From Oscillospiraceae bacterium (GTDB lineage Bacteria > Bacillota > Clostridia > Oscillospirales > Oscillospiraceae), in NCBI GenBank assembly GCA_902775355.1, contig CACYLY010000024.1, positions 1-60,584 on the forward strand: a stretch of DNA of 60,584 nucleotides, written 5' to 3'. A program made the translations under genes and the position numbers. The notes under the pieces were generated by a model, which saw only the letters and a list, made by a program, of their open reading frames with translations, ran no database searches and was not told the DNA's origin. Positions within the stretch are counted from its first letter, which is position 1. Every line of letters starts with the position of its first letter. Positions 58,720-60,584 of the stretch are shown here, in pieces.

Positions 58720-59658
58720 TTATATCCGGATATCCTCGGTTTTGACCTTTTTCCAGTCGAAGTCCGCCAGCAGCTCCCGGGCAGCGGTCGGCTCCTCCCG
58801 GTCCCGCAGGCCGCTGAGGAAGGCCAGCCTCCCCAGCAGCGCCTCCGGCCTCGTCTCCCGCCGCAGGACCTGGGTGGACAGGCTCCCCAGCCGCTTGGAG
58901 AGCTTGCCGCTCCCGTCCGTGATCAAAGGCGTGTGGCAGTAGCTGGGCGCCGTGCCCCCCAGGCTTTGGATCAGCCAGCTCTGCCGGGGCGCGGAGTCCA
59001 GCAGGTCCCGGCCCCGCACCACCCGGGTGACGCCCATCTCCATGTCGTCCACGCTGACGGCCAGCTGGTAGGCGAAGACCCCGTCGCTGCGGCGGATCAC
59101 AAAATCGCCGCCCTCCCGGGCGGGATTCTGGCGGATCGGCCCGTAGTGCCCGTCCGTCAGGCAGATCTCCCGGTCCGGCGCCCGGAGCTTCCAGGCGGGC
59201 CGCCGAGCGCCCGCCCACAGCGTCTCCCGCTCTGCCTCGGACAAGCGGGCGCAGCGGCAGCCCGGATCGAACTGCTCCTCCCCCGGCGCGGGGGCCGAGG
59301 CGGCGGCCAGGCGCTCCGCCCTGCTGCACCAGCAGGGATAGCAGAGCCCCCGCTCCCGCAGGAGCTGAAAGGCGGCCTCGTAGCGCTCTGTCCGGGCGCT
59401 CTGGGCGTAGGCGGGATCCGGCCAGCCCTCGTCCCAGTCCAGGCCCAGCCAGCGCAGATCCCCGGCCAGGGCCTCGATGTATTCCCGCTTGGAGCGCGCC
59501 GGGTCCAGATCCTCCAGCCGGAAGATCAGCTTCCCGTTTTGGGCGCGGCAATCCAGCCATGCCAAAAGCATGGCCAGGAGGTTTCCCAGATGCAGATAGC
59601 CCGAGGGGCTGGGGGCGAAGCGCCCCACCGTTTGCTTTTCGTCCATGGCGTCACGCAT
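58720..59658 (-). CDS. gluQ: Glutamyl-Q tRNA(Asp) synthetase
   Basis: A 312-residue enzyme homologous to the catalytic half of glutamyl-tRNA synthetase. It lacks the anticodon-binding domain and loads glutamate on queuosine of tRNA-Asp. Visible: RFAPSPSGYLHLGNLLAML (HIGH), LRLEDLDPARSK, the zinc-binding region with CYPCWCSR and DPGCRCARL, and KLSKRLGS (KMSKS). I prefer ATG 59658, which overlaps the stop of a small upstream frame as ATGCGTGA; ATG 59646 is an alternative. It ends near the TATATCC of a repeat-free spacer. Confidence 0.92.
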   Translation of the reverse strand: MRDAMDEKQTVGRFAPSPSGYLHLGNLLAMLLAWLDCRAQNGKLIFRLEDLDPARSKREYIEALAGDLRWLGLDWDEGWPDPAYAQSARTERYEAAFQLLRERGLCYPCWCSRAERLAAASAPAPGEEQFDPGCRCARLSEAERETLWAGARRPAWKLRAPDREICLTDGHYGPIRQNPAREGGDFVIRRSDGVFAYQLAVSVDDMEMGVTRVVRGRDLLDSAPRQSWLIQSLGGTAPSYCHTPLITDGSGKLSKRLGSLSTQVLRRETRPEALLGRLAFLSGLRDREEPTAARELLADFDWKKVKTEDIRI

Positions 59659-59791
59659 AGGGCCTCGCGGGAGGCCAGAAGGTCCTCTTTCCGTCGTTTT
59701 GGGGCTTCGTGGCCGGAGCCACGCTCTGCTTCACAAAGAGCCGGGGATCGGCGGTCGGCCGGGCAGGAGCGCCGGGCTCGGTGCGTTTCAC
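59651..59791 (-). CDS. Possible small protein coupled to gluQ
   Basis: A 46-codon frame from GTG 59791, preceded by GGAGAAGCT, to the TGA overlapping the gluQ start by eight bases. The product is basic and Pro-rich (MKRTEPGAPARPTADPRLF...TFWPPARPYA). It may be a leader peptide that feeds ribosomes to gluQ. No family recognised. Confidence 0.35.
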   Translation of the reverse strand: MKRTEPGAPARPTADPRLFVKQSVAPATKPQNDGKRTFWPPARPYA

Positions 59792-59839
59792 AGCTTCTCC
59801 GGTCGCAGCGCTCCCTCCCGCGCCTCTGTGTTCCCTCTG

Positions 59840-59868
59840 ATTATACCATCCTCCACCGGAGGGAGCAA
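59840..59868 (-). promoter_or_regulatory. Promoter of the gluQ transcript
   Basis: On the minus strand TTGCTC (59863-59868), a 17-base spacer and TATAAT (59840-59845). Leader of about 180 bases before gluQ; no T-box features were seen. Confidence 0.65.
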
Positions 59869-60009
59869 CCAAAACCTTAGCGGGAAAAGGACGCGGAAAC
59901 AGCTCCTGGGCGTCTCACAACGGGGCGCGTCCGAAAACGAGAGACGCGCATCGCCGCGCCGGGAGCCGAAGCGTTCCGGGCGGCGCAAAGCCGGCTTTTC
60001 TACAACAGA

Positions 60010-60180
60010 AATACCCACCCCAAGGGGGCAGGTATCAAGGTGTAGACAAACCCAAAAGATTGTCATCTTGAGCGGAGGCGAAGCCGGAGTCGAAAGATCT
60101 AAAGTCTTGAAAACACGGGCTTTTTAGATCCTTCGACTTCGCTGCGCTTCGCATACCCGCCCCAAAAGGGCGGGTATTTA
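60010..60180. repeat. Palindromic intergenic repeat cluster
   Basis: AGCGGAGGCGAAG...AGTCGAAAGATCT (60071-60100) is inverted in AGATCCTTCGACTTCGCT (60126-60143), a pattern of the common CTGAGCGGAGTCGAAGGATC repeat type. It is flanked by ATACCCACCCC/GGGGGCAGGTAT and ATACCCGCCC/GGGCGGGTAT hairpins. Confidence 0.75.
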
Positions 60181-60244
60181 TGTTGGATTTGTAACAGCCG
60201 CTGTCCCGGTAAGGCGGTCCTTCGCGGGACGAGGGCCGACGGGT

Positions 60245-60584
60245 TCAGCGATTCAGGCTGTTCTGCACGGCCACGGCCACAGCCACGGTGGCGCCGACCA
60301 TGGGGTTGTTGCCCATGCCCAGGAAGCCCATCATCTCCACGTGGGCGGGGACGGAGGAGGAGCCGGCGAACTGGGCGTCGGAGTGCATGCGGCCCATGGT
60401 GTCGGTCATGCCGTAGGAGGCGGGGCCGGCGGCCATGTTGTCCGGATGCAGGGTGCGGCCGGTGCCGCCGCCGGAGGCCACGGAAAAGTACTTCTTGCCC
60501 TGCTCCACGCACTCCTTCTTGTAGGTGCCCGCCACAGGATGCTGGAAGCGGGTGGGGTTGGTGGAGTTGCCGGTGATGGACACG
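60245..60584 (-). CDS. GGGtGRT-motif protein, C-terminal part
   Basis: The last 113 codons of a gene running off the window. It contains the eponymous FSVASGGGTGRTLHPDNMAAG motif, followed by YGMTDTMGRMHSDAQFAGSSSVPAHVEMMGFLGMGNNPMVGATVAVAVAV. The family is a conserved protein of anaerobic Firmicutes and others, thought to resemble a metal-cluster enzyme in its Gly-rich folds, with no settled function. The rest of the gene lies outside the window. Stop at 60245. Confidence 0.85.
   Translation of the reverse strand, partial: VSITGNSTNPTRFQHPVAGTYKKECVEQGKKYFSVASGGGTGRTLHPDNMAAGPASYGMTDTMGRMHSDAQFAGSSSVPAHVEMMGFLGMGNNPMVGATVAVAVAVQNSLNR

Noticed and set aside
59659-59840. T-box leader upstream of gluQ
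   Set aside because: No T-box sequence (TGGNACCGCG type), specifier loop or terminator/antiterminator pair could be found in the 180-base leader.

Overview
The window looks like a chromosome segment from a high-GC, low-copy Firmicute of the Clostridia, most likely an Oscillospiraceae/Ruminococcaceae-type gut anaerobe. This is inference from gene content and style: strong AGGAGG ribosome-binding sites, TTGACA/TATAAT promoters, a PocR-AraC regulator, a pyrimidine-nucleoside phosphorylase, an AraM-type glycerol-1-phosphate dehydrogenase, a GGGtGRT-motif protein and many zinc-ribbon plus single-TM proteins. No taxon name can be read from the sequence itself.

Bases 1-27.8 kb are accessory DNA. 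They hold a cut-off ParE-type toxin-antitoxin pair, a BlaI/M56-peptidase regulator pair with a tiny secreted partner, a two-gene AT-rich module of unknown function, an Agr-like GHKL kinase/LytTR regulator operon with a small membrane protein, and, divergent from it, an eight-gene operon (8.07-16.56 kb). That operon has two paralogous lipoproteins, an ABC-2 transporter, and a second ABC-like module whose ATPase has lost its catalytic motifs. Next come a Septu-like ATPase plus HNH nuclease pair (16.66-19.94 kb) and an integrative element (about 20.1-27.75 kb). The element carries an RHH protein, an excisionase, a tyrosine integrase, an HTH-DUF3883 nuclease-like fusion, small XRE regulators and a tandem pair of divergent tyrosine-recombinase-like proteins under an elaborate RNA leader. 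It ends beside tRNA-Pro(GGG), where a 15-bp direct repeat may mark its ends.

Bases 27.8-60.6 kb look like ordinary high-GC chromosome. Contents include a catalytically dead rhomboid, RlmB, a 1482-residue protein with a huge disordered N-terminus and a degenerate P-type-ATPase C-terminus, a DUF402 protein, an SGNH-like protein, a broken EF-G paralogue, an RCC1-like surface protein, pyrimidine phosphorylase, MazF, an SDR reductase and PlsC. A glycerol/phosphoglycerol neighbourhood follows (AraM/EgsA, PocR-AraC, GlpK, HAD phosphatase), with a MarR/hydrolase pair inside it. The remainder holds a PMT-type glycosyltransferase, a three-gene cysteine-motif/radical-SAM cassette, a zinc-ribbon surface protein, GluQ-RS and the 3' part of a GGGtGRT gene.

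The intergenic spaces of the second half are unusually rich in structured repeats: heptamer-period arms in inverted orientation around small GC-rich hairpins, CTCCCCC/GGGGGAG palindromes, a duplicated block of about 250 bp, and a 110-bp palindromic element inserted in frame inside a gene. The most promising undescribed systems are the pseudo-P-type ATPase, the cysteine-motif/radical-SAM cassette, the recombinase pair with its leader, and the eight-gene operon opposite the LytTR system.
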